Shown: piece after piece, positions 45,715 through 55,838 of the stretch
Numbering within the stretch: position 1 is the first letter of the stretch
Layout of the letters: the number at the start of each line of letters is the position of its first letter
Origin: Liolophura sinensis
Lineage: Eukaryota; Mollusca; Polyplacophora; Chitonida; Chitonidae
Direction: 5' to 3'
Length of the DNA: 64,000 nucleotides
Assembly: GCF_032854445.1 (NCBI RefSeq)
Contig: NC_088295.1
Span: 9,971,385 to 10,035,384, forward strand
The notes under the pieces: generated by a model
Seen by the model: only the letters and a program-made list of their open reading frames with translations
Databases searched by the model: none
Told to the model about the DNA's origin: nothing
Made by a program: the position numbers and the translations under genes

Positions 45715-46185
45715 CTTGGTCTTTTAATGTGGTATTGCCAATAATACAGGTCATTTGTAGCTATTGGATTCCTGATCTTTGATATATACACGTGTTTCAG
45801 TGTTTATCAAAGCCCAAAGCTTCGATACGTTTATATTATTGAAGTCATTCCTGTTGTTTTTCTAAGAATCAAAATAAAACGACCAAGTATTCAAGTGTCC
45901 AGTCATTGGGTCAAAGCGGGTCACATGACCTTGAACGGTACAGAATGTTTCATATTAACTGATCAATACAGAGATACATTTATGCCTCCTAGGGCTTTAT
46001 TTTTGGAATGCACTTAATGTGAATCAGTTTTATGGCACTCTTATGTAGGAACATATAATGGAGTGTTCATTTTATTTTTTGGATGAAATTGGTCAATGAC
46101 AGATTGTATTAAAAACTAACTTGTAATCTCTTAATGTGAAATAGTTTTTGAAATGGATTTAGGTAAAAAGGCATTACTTCTAGCA
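45715..46185 (+). repeat. Module C of unit 2
   Basis: AAGAATCAAAATAAAACGAC, TTCAAGTGTCCAGTCATTGG, TCACATGACCTTGAACGG, GATACATTTATGCCTCC and TAATGGAGTGTTCATT parallel unit 3 (52,930-53,300) closely. Confidence 0.85.
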
Positions 46186-46319
46186 TTACATAGAATACAA
46201 CGTTACCCTGGTAATATAACAGCTGTGCATTTCATTAGAAACCTTTTTTGTAAAATAACCCTTTACCTTCTCCATAAACGCTAAATCGTCAATAAAACTA
46301 GAAGTAGTCTTGAACGGAT

Positions 46320-46930
46320 TGGGGTAAAACATTAGCGGCCCCAACCTCATGGTACACGAAGTGCTGGTTCAATCCCGAACGTGGAATTTGCAAATTCGGG
46401 CACTCTCAGTGGTCGAAGATGCCCAAAGGTTGTCTTTATGTCTTCCACGCATAGGCAAGTTAACGTAGGGTCAATAACTGGACAAAGTTCGGTCGTTTTA
46501 TACCTTATGTATCTTTTCCCTGTACCCATAAAACTGGCCCTGTAAGTCTTATGACACGAACACAATCGAGTAGATAAATGTATACATACGCGTTTAGAGA
46601 CTTTTGACAACAAGATCCTGTCTGACTAGATAGTCCTAAGGAATGATGCAGTTTTGATGCAGACTTCTCCACGTCAGACGAGTATACTTCAGGCTGATTA
46701 ATTCATACAAGAAATTCTCAGGTTCTGCAGACTTGCCGTCCTAATATTTTTGGCATGTTCTCAAGAAGGCTAATAGCATTAGAAACCATTGATCTAACAT
46801 ACTGAGCATTTCTCAGCCAATAAAGAACGATTAAAATGGATGATAACGCTCAAAAGCAGGGGAATTGTTACTGCAGCCTCACGAATGTAAGATAAATGTA
46901 ATGTTTGGCAAAACCTCCTGTGTCGGCTAA
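46320..46930 (+). repeat. Module G of unit 2, with tRNA-like SINE relic
   Basis: Starts with GTGCTGGTTCAATCCCGAAC (B-box-like) and GGAATTTGCAAATTCGGGCA then CTCTCAGTG, a third SINE family also seen at 53.74 and 63.0 kb. The remainder (TTCTGCAGACTTGCCGTCC; TTGGCATGTTCTCAAGAAGG; AAAATGGATGATAACG; AATGTTTGGCAAAACCTCC) matches 54,060-54,350 in unit 3. Because units 2 and 3 share the SINE at the same site, it predates that duplication. The minus frame 46,347-46,613 is not conserved as coding. Confidence 0.8.
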
Positions 46931-47160
46931 ACTGACTGAAGCAGACGTTCGGGTGTGTCTTTTATGTCACATAGTTGGTTAATGCCGACCACGTATGTCT
47001 CACAACGATCGCCTCGCCTTCCCTTCTCCGCTTGTGAATATAAAATGTGCGTGATGAATTAAAATACTGAGGGAAGTCTCATGTATTTCCCTGTCTTGGG
47101 TTCCCAGTGTTACTCTCTCATTCTCGTAATGATCTTAATTTCAGTCATAATAGCCATTAC
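46930..47160 (+). repeat. Module D of unit 2
   Basis: GGCTAAACTGACTGAAGCAG, ATGTCACATAGTTGGTTAAT, GTATGTCTCACAACGATCGC and GTGCGTGATGAATTAAAATA align with 41,105-41,300 and with the split module D in unit 3. Here it is uninterrupted. Confidence 0.85.
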
Positions 47161-47335
47161 TTACTCTCGCGTTAATCTACACCAATTTCGGGTTGTGGAT
47201 GTCAGATCAAAATATAAGCGGAAAAGTATCATTTCCTTTTCAGAGTTGGCCAGGTTTGTTTACAAAGACCCGGTTGAAGCAGTTTAAATCAGCTCCCGAC
47301 CCACATCGGAATCAGACCGTTGTAACCTTACATTG

Positions 47336-47505
47336 GGTGCACTTATTTATTTATTTGATTGATGCTTTACGCCGCACTCAAGAATATTTCACTTATACGA
47401 CGGCGGCCAGCAGCATGGTGGGAGGATTGGTGGGAGGCATCTTTGTCATTGCCTCTTGCTGGTGTGCTAACCCCATCAGCCATGGAGGCCACCGGTGCAC
47501 TTATT
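47336..47505 (-). mobile_element. Family-1 SINE with 12-bp TSD, internal deletion
   Basis: GGTGCACTTATT at 47,336-47,347 and 47,494-47,505 is a perfect 12-bp target-site duplication. The minus-strand SINE keeps the head (GGCCTCCATGGCTGATGGGG then TTAGCACACCAGCAAGAGG), the core and the AAATAAAT tail, but about 100 bp of the middle is gone. In unit 3 the same flanking sequence (AATCAGACCGTTACGAGCTT, ACACTGGATCTTCAT, 56,414-56,450) is uninterrupted and serves as the pre-insertion site. Insertion therefore followed the unit 2/3 split. Confidence 0.94.
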
Positions 47506-48069
47506 GAAGGAAAATTTATATGTTGGAAAACCTAAAACAAACAGGTTTGGAATGTACTCAAATAAATCTCTTCATATCTATTTGTTACATATATCTGCCG
47601 TGAGTTATAAACAAAATAGTAAGTACACAATGGTGTCATCATGTATAGAATGCTGAGAAAGATCTTAAAGGGGTTAAACGTGTTAATTCTTCCCTTTATA
47701 GACGTACCTTATCTTATTTGATTTGTAATTTGAGCACTTTCTACTTTCTTTGCCAGTGTGTTAGAACTTTCTATGAATGTTCAGTCAACAATGTGGTGAA
47801 TTCAGTCAGTAAGTCACAAACTATTACGGAGTCTGTAATGTGCTGTAAAAATACCAGACAAATTAAAATACCACAGAAATAAATATGCAGCCTTAACTGT
47901 TGCTCAAGTTAGGACGTTTGTTATGTCTGACTGATCACGAATGGCATGCACTTCTTCTCCAAACTTGTTAGTGAAATGTTCTCCCTCTTCAACGAAATCA
48001 AACAAACAGAGAAATAGATAAAATAAATAAGAAAATAAGTAAATATATAAAGTAAGTAAGATGGATTTG

Positions 48070-48215
48070 AGAAAAGGGGAAAACCTGCTGTATGATCGTG
48101 TTGAATGAAACTGTGCCAGTGACCAGGTCCAGTTTCTGAGGTGCTAAAATCTGCATGGCACTTTACCGTAAGAGATTTGGCTGAGAGCGCCAGTGTATCT
48201 ACAGATCAGAGGGAC
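48070..48215 (+). repeat. Module F, copy 2
   Basis: Matches 37,605-37,725 (ATCTGCATGGCACTTTACCG; AGAGATTTGGCTGAGAGCGC). No copy was found in units 1 or 3. Confidence 0.6.
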
Positions 48216-48537
48216 TGTTTGATCACGCCTCTTCACGACAGACTTATTAACTGAAGCCTGTAAAATGAGAGCAAATACAGTAAGTCAATACATTATTTAA
48301 CAAATGCGCCCATTGAAACTACATGGGAAACCTGCTCTTTGTTACGGATCTCCCGCGGAATGACGCGAGGGCCTCAGGCATGTCAACGGGGGTAGCTGAT
48401 GAAGTAGTGTGTCTAGTTTGTTTTAAATACATGGGCTAATATGTCTTTCCGTCAAGTCTATAAGATGTTGGTTTTTTGAAGTCAATTTTTGTCTTACAAA
48501 TTATATCGTAAATACATGACTAGGCATTTGAGGATAG

Positions 48538-48606
48538 CAAAATGCTGGCTGCCTTCGTAGAACGGTAATATTCTTGAGTGTGGCGTAAAAATAAATAAAC
48601 AAATCA
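48538..48606 (+). mobile_element. Family-1 SINE 3' fragment
   Basis: AAAATGCTGGCTGCCTTCGT, AATATTCTTGAGTGTGGCGT and AAAAATAAATAAACAAATCA match the 3' end of family 1. Truncated at its 5' side; no clear TSD. Confidence 0.8.
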
Positions 48607-49261
48607 ACGGGTGAATTGATAAATGTGTGCAGTGCATGTCCCGCAATGTAATTTTACAATATGCTAACACCGAACACGTATAAGTAGTACTTGGTATCGG
48701 AATGATGATGTGGACAGTATGTGCATATTATTGGCTGCCTTGAGCATTCGTTGGAAGTATAGGTCTACATCCTTTATCATGCATGTATATTTATTATATC
48801 TGTATATTCATTATACAACTTTGCAAAATATACAAGAAAAGACTTTTGTCCTTGTGGGGATTATTTGTTTTCTCCGCAACTCATGATAAGCACTTAAATT
48901 GTGCCATGACAGAAATCGCCAACTCGGTTGTATTGCGCGCATGTTATTTGTGTGCCAATGACTAGTAAGCCAAAAATTATGATGATGAATGTACATTGGG
49001 AGCTCTAGTGACCTATAAAACATTTCATGGTAGCGTGAACCAACATGGTACTTCGAAATACCCGCCAGTATAAAAAAGTAATGTATATAAAATGTTTTTC
49101 CATGATAAATGGCAAATTGCCACGCGTAAACATTCAAACTCAAATTTGCATAAGTAATTTTGGTTCACTCAGTCGTATTTTTTTTTGATGGGAATTTCCT
49201 CAGGAAAAGTTAAAATAGTGAAATTTGATTTGAACCTTACTTTTGTGAAAAAGGATGAATC

Positions 49262-49346
49262 ATAACACTCCAGAATGAATGAATGCTTGGGGCTTAACGT
49301 CGTAAATGACAATTTTCAGTCACATGACGACGATATAATACTCCAG
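49262..49346 (-). mobile_element. 61-bp family-2 SINE tail with 12-bp TSD
   Basis: AATGAATGAATGCTTGGGGC, TTAACGTCGTAAATGACAAT and TTTCAGTCACATGACGACG (49,274-49,334) is the family-2 3' end on the minus strand. It is flanked by ATAACACTCCAG (49,262-49,273) and ATAATACTCCAG (49,335-49,346), which differ at one of 12 bases. Like the copy at 36.1 kb, this is an extremely 5'-truncated insertion. Confidence 0.88.
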
Positions 49347-49514
49347 TTTTTTTTAACTGTTGTACAGTATTTGTACCTTACATTCAAGTAACTTTACACA
49401 TCGAATGAGATGCCTGAACTCATTTTGTGACCAGACAAACACATTGTCAGTTCTGCTGCTCTATCTGCCATTCATGTTAAGTAACACGAACTAGAAAAAC
49501 AAATCCAATTTTCC

Positions 49515-49990
49515 AAAATGGTATTAAGAGGTATTTCTATGAAGTCATGATTTTTCCACTGCAGTACAGCGCGCACTGAGATGGCTAATAAAACGTATAA
49601 ATGTATGACGTGACCAGATGGAATGTTAAGTATGTCATTAATAAACATGGACCGTAAGATGAAAATCATGTATTAACGTTTATCGTGTCACGGCTGTAGT
49701 ATACTCATCAGTCATCCAACGACCCAGATATGGTAAAAGGTCGACGATAGTCATATGCAGTAAGAGCTCTCTGAGATTGTTATACAAGACTGACTGGAAA
49801 TGTTTTCGCCGATTGAAGCGCGGTAATGTAGGCATAGTGAAAATTATGTTGCACAGGTGGGTGAAAGCATGATATCTATAGTAGAGACAATGTATTAACT
49901 GTCGGGGTCTTTAGCTACCTGGAAATAGGCGAAATCTTCAATAGCTTCAGAGCTGTGGAAAGTTATGGTAGCTAAACAAAGCCTACTGCC
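49515..49990 (+). repeat. Module E of unit 2
   Basis: Partner of 42,415-42,960, with landmarks as listed there. Starts at GTATTAAGAGGTATTTCTAT and runs past CAGAGCTGTGGAAAG, which corresponds to CGCAGCTGTGCAAAG in unit 1. Confidence 0.75.
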
Positions 49991-50507
49991 ATACACTGTC
50001 GTCCACCAACAAGATCGGTCAGTAAAAACAGGGATTTTTTTAAAACTAAATCTCTGGTGAGAGGCATTACAAGCAATGAAGGTTGATACTGCAGTTGATT
50101 CAAAATAAAAAAAATTTGTTCGTCGGCTTAAATCTCAAACTATAGGAGACAGTTCAGACAGACAGTCTTGTTATATCAGTAGACTTTTCATTGTTTGATT
50201 AATAAGGCGACACAATTTTAATTAATAAATAAAAAACGGGAAATGGAATAAAATATTAACTTTTAGTGAAAGTACATACATGTAGGGAGTAAGGGTGCAC
50301 TTGAAAATCTCAGTCATGATAAATAGCAATGAACATTCTTCCTTTCCTATCTAACAGAAAGGAAGAGTAGACGGGCTTTATTGAAGTTCACCTGTACATA
50401 GTGAATTTGCCTTATACTTTCTGAGAAATGAATATTTTCTTCAAACTCACTTGGACATATTTTCCGGAATGACTAGACTGCGTTACTAGGCACATAATTA
50501 TTATGAA

Positions 50508-50545
50508 GCGGACCACCGTCGTATAAGTGAAATATTCTTATTTTC
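50508..50545 (+). mobile_element. Family-1 SINE core scrap
   Basis: GGACCACCGTCGTATAAGTG then AAATATTCTT is the diagnostic core of family 1 on the plus strand, with neither head nor tail. About 38 bp only, so boundaries are uncertain. Confidence 0.7.
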
Positions 50546-50794
50546 GCCTTTAAAATTTGCCAATCTATTAATCAGTCTTTTATATAAAAGTAGTATATAT
50601 TTTCTGCAAAGTTATGTTGTATAACAGTTAAGCACTTAGACTGCGAATTTGATTTCCTGGTATGAAGAGAAGAGCAACGTGTAGAAGGCTGCAGATGTAA
50701 AGATGTAGTGTACATGTATGTCAGGAATATTAAATGTTAGATACTCGGTTCACGAGGCAGAGAGAAATAAAAAATGGTCTAGGTCTATTTAAGT

Positions 50795-51150
50795 AGAGCG
50801 TTAATACCAACCCTATCCATCTCAATCCATTTCTGATATTATCGGATTCCTGAACAAGAAAGAAATCGCTTTAATGATGGCATATTAGTGGCGGTTTTCA
50901 CGCAGACTGATCTGACCTGCTCTTGAACATAGTGATTGATGATTCTAGGACAAGACAATTGTAATCCCTCCTCGGCTCCTCCGAGCGGCTCACGACGACC
51001 CCTTTCCTGTGTATTACCCAACAAGTCATCAACCCAGATCGAGTTATAACTTAAACAGTTTTAAAGTCGTCAGAAGGTTAACTTAATCTCCATTCCCCAT
51101 TGAATCATTGAGCGACCAGTAAACAGTGATGGATGCGGATAAATACATCG
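50795..51150 (+). repeat. Module A of unit 3
   Basis: GCGTTAATACCAACCCTATC, GAACAAGAAAGAAATCGCTT, ATTAGTGGCGGTTTTCACGC, CCTCCGAGCGGCTCACGACG and CAACAAGTCATCAACCCAGA align with units 1 and 2. The minus frame at 50,839-51,024 lies wholly within this repeat and also opens partly in the inverted copy at 28.6 kb, but it is not intact there. Confidence 0.93.
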
Positions 51151-51339
51151 ATGTATGAGGTAGTGCAGCTGATAGAGCTATGCAGGAATAGCGGAACCAT
51201 ACAAGATACTACTGACCATGACACGTATACACACCATGACTTTTAAATCAATCTGTCAATCCCAAATTCTTAGACATAAAACTGGATTCTCTGGGGTTTA
51301 ATATCTGCCTACGGATACACGAGCAATGAAGTTACGGTT

Positions 51340-51665
51340 AAAGAATATTGGAATCACTCTAAATCCGTTGCTCCTTCTTTGTGTCTGTCTGTTTGTCTGT
51401 ATAAACTACTCGACGAATTTTGATGAAACTTACCATATAATTATTTCCATTGATGCCCCCATTTAGGACTGTTTTTTCCCCGTATCCAGAGTTTTTCCAT
51501 GAAACTTCTTCTAAAATGCTGCATGGATTTCCATGAAACTTGGTACACATCTTCATTATCTTCTCGATTTGCGCACGCCTAATTTTAGCTAGAATCGGAT
51601 CATTATCGACATAATTACCCCTATTCAGGTACTTCATGCAATAATGGATTTTCGTGTACAAAGCT
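51340..51665 (-). repeat. Dispersed repeat insert in unit 3
   Basis: TTTGTGTCTGTCTGTTTGTC, TTTTGATGAAACTTACCATA and GGATTTCCATGAAACTTGGT resemble a widespread invertebrate repeat type with (TGTC)n leads and TGATGAAACTT phrases. A 100-codon minus frame (51,359-51,661) covers it, has no recognisable domain, and probably reflects the repeat. It is missing from units 1 and 2 between module A and the leader, so it is likely a later insertion. Family unknown. Confidence 0.5.
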
Positions 51666-52029
51666 TTTTTTTAAAATGCTCTAGTTGGAAGGGGGATATT
51701 TCCGAAACCGAGAGGATGGATGCTCATTCGAATCCAGCCCTAGTTTGTAGAGTAAGAGATGTAGAGATTTTTCATATTTCCTACGCTTGACGGAGTTAAG
51801 TTAAAATTTACTTTACGTTTATCCTGGGTTTCCAAACTAGTTAAGAACGTTAAAACGCTCCATTTACATGGGAGAGTTACCTGAAGGGAGGTATTTTGTG
51901 ATTTCCATATTGCTAAAACTTTGCATAGAATGTGATTAACATTTAGACACACCCAATGGGCCTTTCTGTAGCAAACAATCTCAACCAGTGCCACACTTTT
52001 AAACTCACAGCCTAAGTCAATGCCGCTTT

Positions 52030-52195
52030 CTTCAGTGTCCCAAGCTACGCGAACGTCCAACCTTTTTTCAGGCCACCTGTCTCAACTTATGTCCAACCCT
52101 TTTTAGGCTACCAATGTCCAACCCTTTTTAGACTACCAATGTCTGACCCTTTTTAGGCTACTAATCTCAGCCAATGTCGATGCCATCTGTCCACA
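52030..52195 (+). repeat. ~25-bp array in unit 3 leader
   Basis: GTCCAACCCTTTTTAGGCTA, CCAATGTCCAACCC, TTTTTAGACTACCAATGTCT and GACCCTTTTTAGGCTACTAA form 4-5 short units (24-25 bp). They are related to the unit 1 leader (TGTCAGACCTTCTTCAGG) but have been amplified at a different length. Confidence 0.85.
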
Positions 52196-52720
52196 GAGCC
52201 CTTCACGCTGATACAGTTGTATTTGTCATGGGGCGAGACGCTTGAATTTCGACTCGCAGTGGATTCACTTTGTCTCCGTTACGCAATTTGAAGATTCCTC
52301 GTTTACTAGAGTACAAAAAAGAAGTTAATCGTAGGGATCGACGAAATGTCAGGCTAAATTTAATTGCCGAGACAGTCTTCTGGGACGTCATGCATGGAAC
52401 GCCGGGGGCGTTTTGTTATCTGGTGCTCTGCACAGCAGTGGAAATCAATTACAAGTGAGAGAAATGATAGAACACAAAAGACAGGTTATGCAGTGACAGC
52501 GCTGTGAGCGATGGTATTTACTAGCCTGTCAGGGTTTAGTCACATCAACATAACAACAAGGTATGACAGATCACAAATATGTGTCCCCACGTTAAGCTTA
52601 ACTTCTCATCTGCCAGCAGTATTATAATCAAAATCTTTGAAAAATATATATTTTTTTTCATTACATAAGGCCATGTAAGTTGCTGAAAGACTGCTGCTAA
52701 CTGCATTTTATATGCTTCAA
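52184..52720 (+). repeat. Module B of unit 3
   Basis: CATCTGTCCACAGAGCCCTT, CACGCTGATACAGTTGTATT, GGGATCGACGAAATGTCAGG, AACGCCGGGGGCGTTTTGTT and GGAAATCAATTACAAGTGAG align with the other copies. Opposite-strand frames at 52,203-52,458 lie in it and are not conserved. Confidence 0.93.
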
Positions 52721-52789
52721 AACCGGTTAGTTAGACGAAAAGGAAGGAAATGCTGAGCTGGTAAGGAAAAAAGCCTCTGTTCTTGTAGT

Positions 52790-53500
52790 ACAGAAGTAAC
52801 AAGGTGATATATGTCAATAATACAGTCCATTTGTTGTTGCGTGTCAGACATTCAATACATATATATCAAGGCCAAAATTCTCAATACATTTCTATAATTC
52901 AAGTCAGTCCAAATTTGGTAAGAATCAGAATAAAACAGCCAATTATTTTTCAAGTGTCTAGTCATTGGAGCACATGATCTTTAACGGTCGTCCGACTTGA
53001 AACATTCAAATTTTCAATACAAGACTGATCAGTAAGTGTTCCAGGACTGATCAGTAAGTGTTCCAGGACTGATCAGTAAGTGTTCCAGGACTGATCAGTA
53101 AGTGTTCCAGGACTGATCAGTAAGTGTTCCAGGACTGATCAATAAGTGTTCCAGGACTGATTAGTAAGTATTCCACATTGACTGTTCAGCATAGTGATAC
53201 ATTTATGGCCCATAAGACTTATTTTCTGAATGCATTTAATGTTAATTCATTTCTTTTTCAAGACGCTCTTATCTTAGAACATTGAATGGAGTGTCCTTTC
53301 TATCCTTTGAATTTATGGTTTGTTCTTTTACACTGAAATGAATGGGTCGATAAAACAATGCATTCATCTCGTGATGAATTTTTGCTCTACTGCTTTTGTT
53401 TGAAAATGAATACATTTCTTTTGGTATTGAAAAGGAAGTAATAAGAGCTTAATGTGAAAGAGTTGTTTACGTGAATTTTGATAAAGATTTCCGGCGTTAC
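52790..53500 (+). repeat. Module C of unit 3
   Basis: GTAAGAATCAGAATAAAACA, TTCAAGTGTCTAGTCATTGG, GATACATTTATGGCCC, GAATGGAGTGTCC and CATTTCTTTTGGTATTGAAA match units 2 and 1. The 22-bp array splits it. Confidence 0.85.
53021..53173 (+). repeat. 22-bp minisatellite, 7 copies
   Basis: AGGACTGATCAGTAAGTGTT then CC repeats seven times at exactly 22 bp. The first five copies are identical in the core, the sixth reads GATCAATAAG, and the seventh GATTAGTAAGTATTCC. Every intact unit holds the palindrome TGATCA. Its single-copy precursor is visible in unit 1 (GATAAGTAAGTGTTCCAGAG near 40,000), so the array arose within unit 3. Confidence 0.97.
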
Positions 53501-53689
53501 ATGGAATGCCCTGTCGGGAAAGCTTACATATACTAGAAACGTCTATATTAACCGTTGAACTAATTTCTGGTTTCGAATAGATAGTTTATTTTGAGCCACA
53601 AAAAAGGGTTGCCAAACCATAAGATTATAGCCCATATATACTCACACTCTCTCAACAGACGCAGGTGATAAACCAGTCATAGTCATTAA

Positions 53690-54415
53690 TAATTTAAGGT
53701 AAAGCATCAAACACGATGAAAGACTCGCGTACGGGAGAGGGATGTGGCTAAGTGAAATATATGCGATTCTAACCCCGGATATGGAAATTGTAAATTTTAC
53801 AGCTTCACAGTTTGACTGTGCTCAAGCGGCGTTCTCACATCATTACTATTGTTGAAATCCACTTGTCTTCTATTATAGAGGGTAAGTCTCTACGCCACAG
53901 GTTGTAAAGTTCGTCAATAACTTGCCAAAGTCCAGTGGTTCATCAAAGCCACTCGAATTTCCTCCACTCATAGATTACACCGCTCTAAATATCAAACGAC
54001 AAATTTTGGACCCGTTTGGAGAAAGGCGTTTTGAACAAAGGCGCCTGTATCTTATGAGTGAGCATTTCTGAGGACATCGGCAGTCTTTTCTATGCCAGAG
54101 GAGCGTAGTCCATGAAGATATATTAAGAAGATCAATCTCACATTCTGCAGACTGACCACCCTGATGTCTTTGGCATGTTCTCAAGAAAGCTCTTAGAAAC
54201 CATTAGTATAGCATAATGTGCATTTCTTTGTCCATGAAGACAGGTTTGATTTGCCGCAAAATGGATGATAAACAACCAAAAGGGGAAATTATTGCCGCAG
54301 CAACGGGAATATAAGGAAAATATGATGTTTGGCACGACCTCATGAGTTGGCTAAACTGTCTGATGCAGATGTCCAGAAGTGTCCTTTCTGCCACATACTC
54401 GGCTAATACTGTTAT
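53690..54415 (+). repeat. Module G and start of D, unit 3
   Basis: Begins with GGGATGTGGCTAAGTG and GATTCTAACCCCGGATATGG (A- and B-box-like relic of the third SINE family). Then come AAAGTTCGTCAATAACTTGC, TTCTGCAGACTGACCACCC, TTGGCATGTTCTCAAGAAAG, AAAATGGATGATAAAC and GATGTTTGGCACGACCTCA as in unit 2. Minus frames at 53,975-54,394 are in three phases and not shared with unit 2. Confidence 0.8.
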
Positions 54416-55130
54416 GTAAACAACTGCCGTCAGCTTCTAAATTTAGCTTGCCACTGTTTACATATGCTGAGTTCAGGGCCTGCTGTCTGCCTCTACCTTA
54501 GAATGGTCTAGAATACCCTCAGTTCGGGGCCTGTTTGTTTACAACAAGTGTTCAAGAATTTTCTTATTTTAGAAAATTCCACCAGTATATATGAGACCTA
54601 TGAAAGCAGGTCAAAAGAGAGGAAGGAGAATTATTGAGAGTTTTGGATGTTTTCGCTGTGTATTACTTTAGTAGGCCTTTTGTGCTGAATTTTGGTGTCT
54701 TTATAGCCTCTAGCTTTGTTATATCATATCTCCACCGAGCACTTGTTCAGTCTGAACTTGTATATTTAATTTGTGCTCTTGTGTACACAGTGCTTATTAG
54801 TACACGGACCCTGTCTGTGGAATTTTGTGTATATTTCGTCATACATTCAGTTATACTGTGGATTTTCCCTCTTTTGAATATTGCCTATGTGTATTTTGAA
54901 GCATTGTGGAATATATGCGTCCGTTTGGACCTGACACCGTTGTACATGTAAGTACTTTAGTATTTGTATAGATACTGCTATCCTTTCTTGTTAAACTTAA
55001 GTACTTTAGTATTTGTAAAAGTCCTGTCATCTGTTCTTGTTAAACCTAATAAATTGTTGTAAAATAAAATCTGCTGGTTTTGGTTACTTTTTTTGTCGTC
55101 GTGTATTTCGAACAAGCCATCTCTTTATAA
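54416..55130 (+). other. Insertion splitting module D, with hydrophobic ORF
   Basis: In unit 2, GGTTAATGCC runs straight into CACGTATGTCTCACAACG. In unit 3 the corresponding GGCTAATACTG and CAGCACGTCTGTCTCACAAC are separated by about 700 bp. TAATAC occurs at both junctions, a possible short target repeat. Inside is a 105-codon plus frame (54,634-54,951), the longest clean ATG frame nearby. It is strongly hydrophobic, with several potential membrane-spanning stretches (rich in F, V, I, L, Y), and it ends right at a GTAAGT. No family is recognised, and T-rich DNA produces such peptides readily. It could be an unclassified mobile element, an exon-like frame or chance. A 49-bp tandem pair follows at 54,951-55,048. 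Confidence 0.4.
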
Positions 55131-55838
55131 TACAGACAGCTTGGGTCGTAACAATACCCAGCACGTCTGTCTCACAACGGGCGCATTGGCTTTTCTTCTC
55201 CTCTTGTGGAATGATAAAGGTGCGTGATGAATCAAAACACTGACCAGGTTTCATGTCAATTACTGTAGCGCCCGCGGTATGGGAGGACTAACAGGTTATC
55301 TGTTCTTGTTAAACCTAATAAATTGTTGTAAAATAAAATCTGCTGGTTTTGGTTACTTTTTTTGTCGTCGTGTATTTCGAACAAGCCATCTCTTTATAAT
55401 ACAGCCAGTTTGGGTCGTAACAATACCCAGCACGTCTGTCTCACAACGGGCGCATTGGCTTTTCTTCTCCTCTTGTGGAATGATAAAGGTGCGTGATGAA
55501 TCAAAACACTGACCAGGTTTCATGTCAATTACTGTAGCAACCGCGGTATGGGAGGACTAACAGGTTATCTGTTCTTGTTAAACCTAATAAATTGTTGTAA
55601 AATAAAATCTGCTGGTTTTGGTTACTTTTTTTTGTCGTCGTGTATTTCGAACAAGCCATCTCTTTATAATACAGCCAGTTTGGGTCGTAACAATACCCAG
55701 CACGTCTGTCTCACAACGGGCGCATTGGCTTTTCTTCTCCTCTTGTGGAATGATAAAGGTGCGTGATGAATCAAAACACTGACCAGGTTTCATGTCAATT
55801 ACTGTAGCGCCCGCGGTATGGGAGTACTAACAGGTGGT
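55031..55838 (+). repeat. 269-bp tandem triplication
   Basis: CTGTTCTTGTTAAACCTAAT starts at 55,031, 55,300 and 55,569, exactly 269 bp apart. The third copy is 1 bp longer (extra T in a T-run near 55,630) and ends at ACTAACAGG near 55,834. The three copies differ at only a handful of positions (ACAGACAGC/ACAGCCAGT; TAGCGCCC/TAGCAACC). Each contains the second half of module D (CACGTCTGTCTCACAACGGG; GTGCGTGATGAATCAAAACA). Frames of 68-77 codons recur in each copy but are not joined, because 269 is not a multiple of three. A recent event, or possibly an assembly artefact. Confidence 0.97.

Larger units (their letters stand above)
43700..50730 (+). repeat. Segmental duplication unit 2
   Basis: Second unit. 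Order: A 43,935-44,290; leader array 44,655-45,100; B 45,084-45,640; C 45,715-46,185; G 46,320-46,930; D 46,930-47,160; D-tail 47,280-47,525 with a unit-specific SINE; F 48,070-48,215; truncated family-2 SINE 49,262-49,346; E 49,515-49,990. It is the longest unit and retains the fullest module set, so it is the best guide to the ancestral arrangement. Confidence 0.82.

Noticed and set aside
51359-51661. 100-codon minus frame as a candidate gene.
   Set aside because: It coincides with a dispersed-repeat-like insert bearing (TGTC)n and TGATGAAACTT phrases; no domain is seen.
55037-55766. Three similar 68-77-codon frames (LLNLINCCKIKSAGFG...) suggesting a small gene family.
   Set aside because: They are the same 269-bp repeat read three times. 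The wider module D in units 1 and 2 does not keep the frame open.
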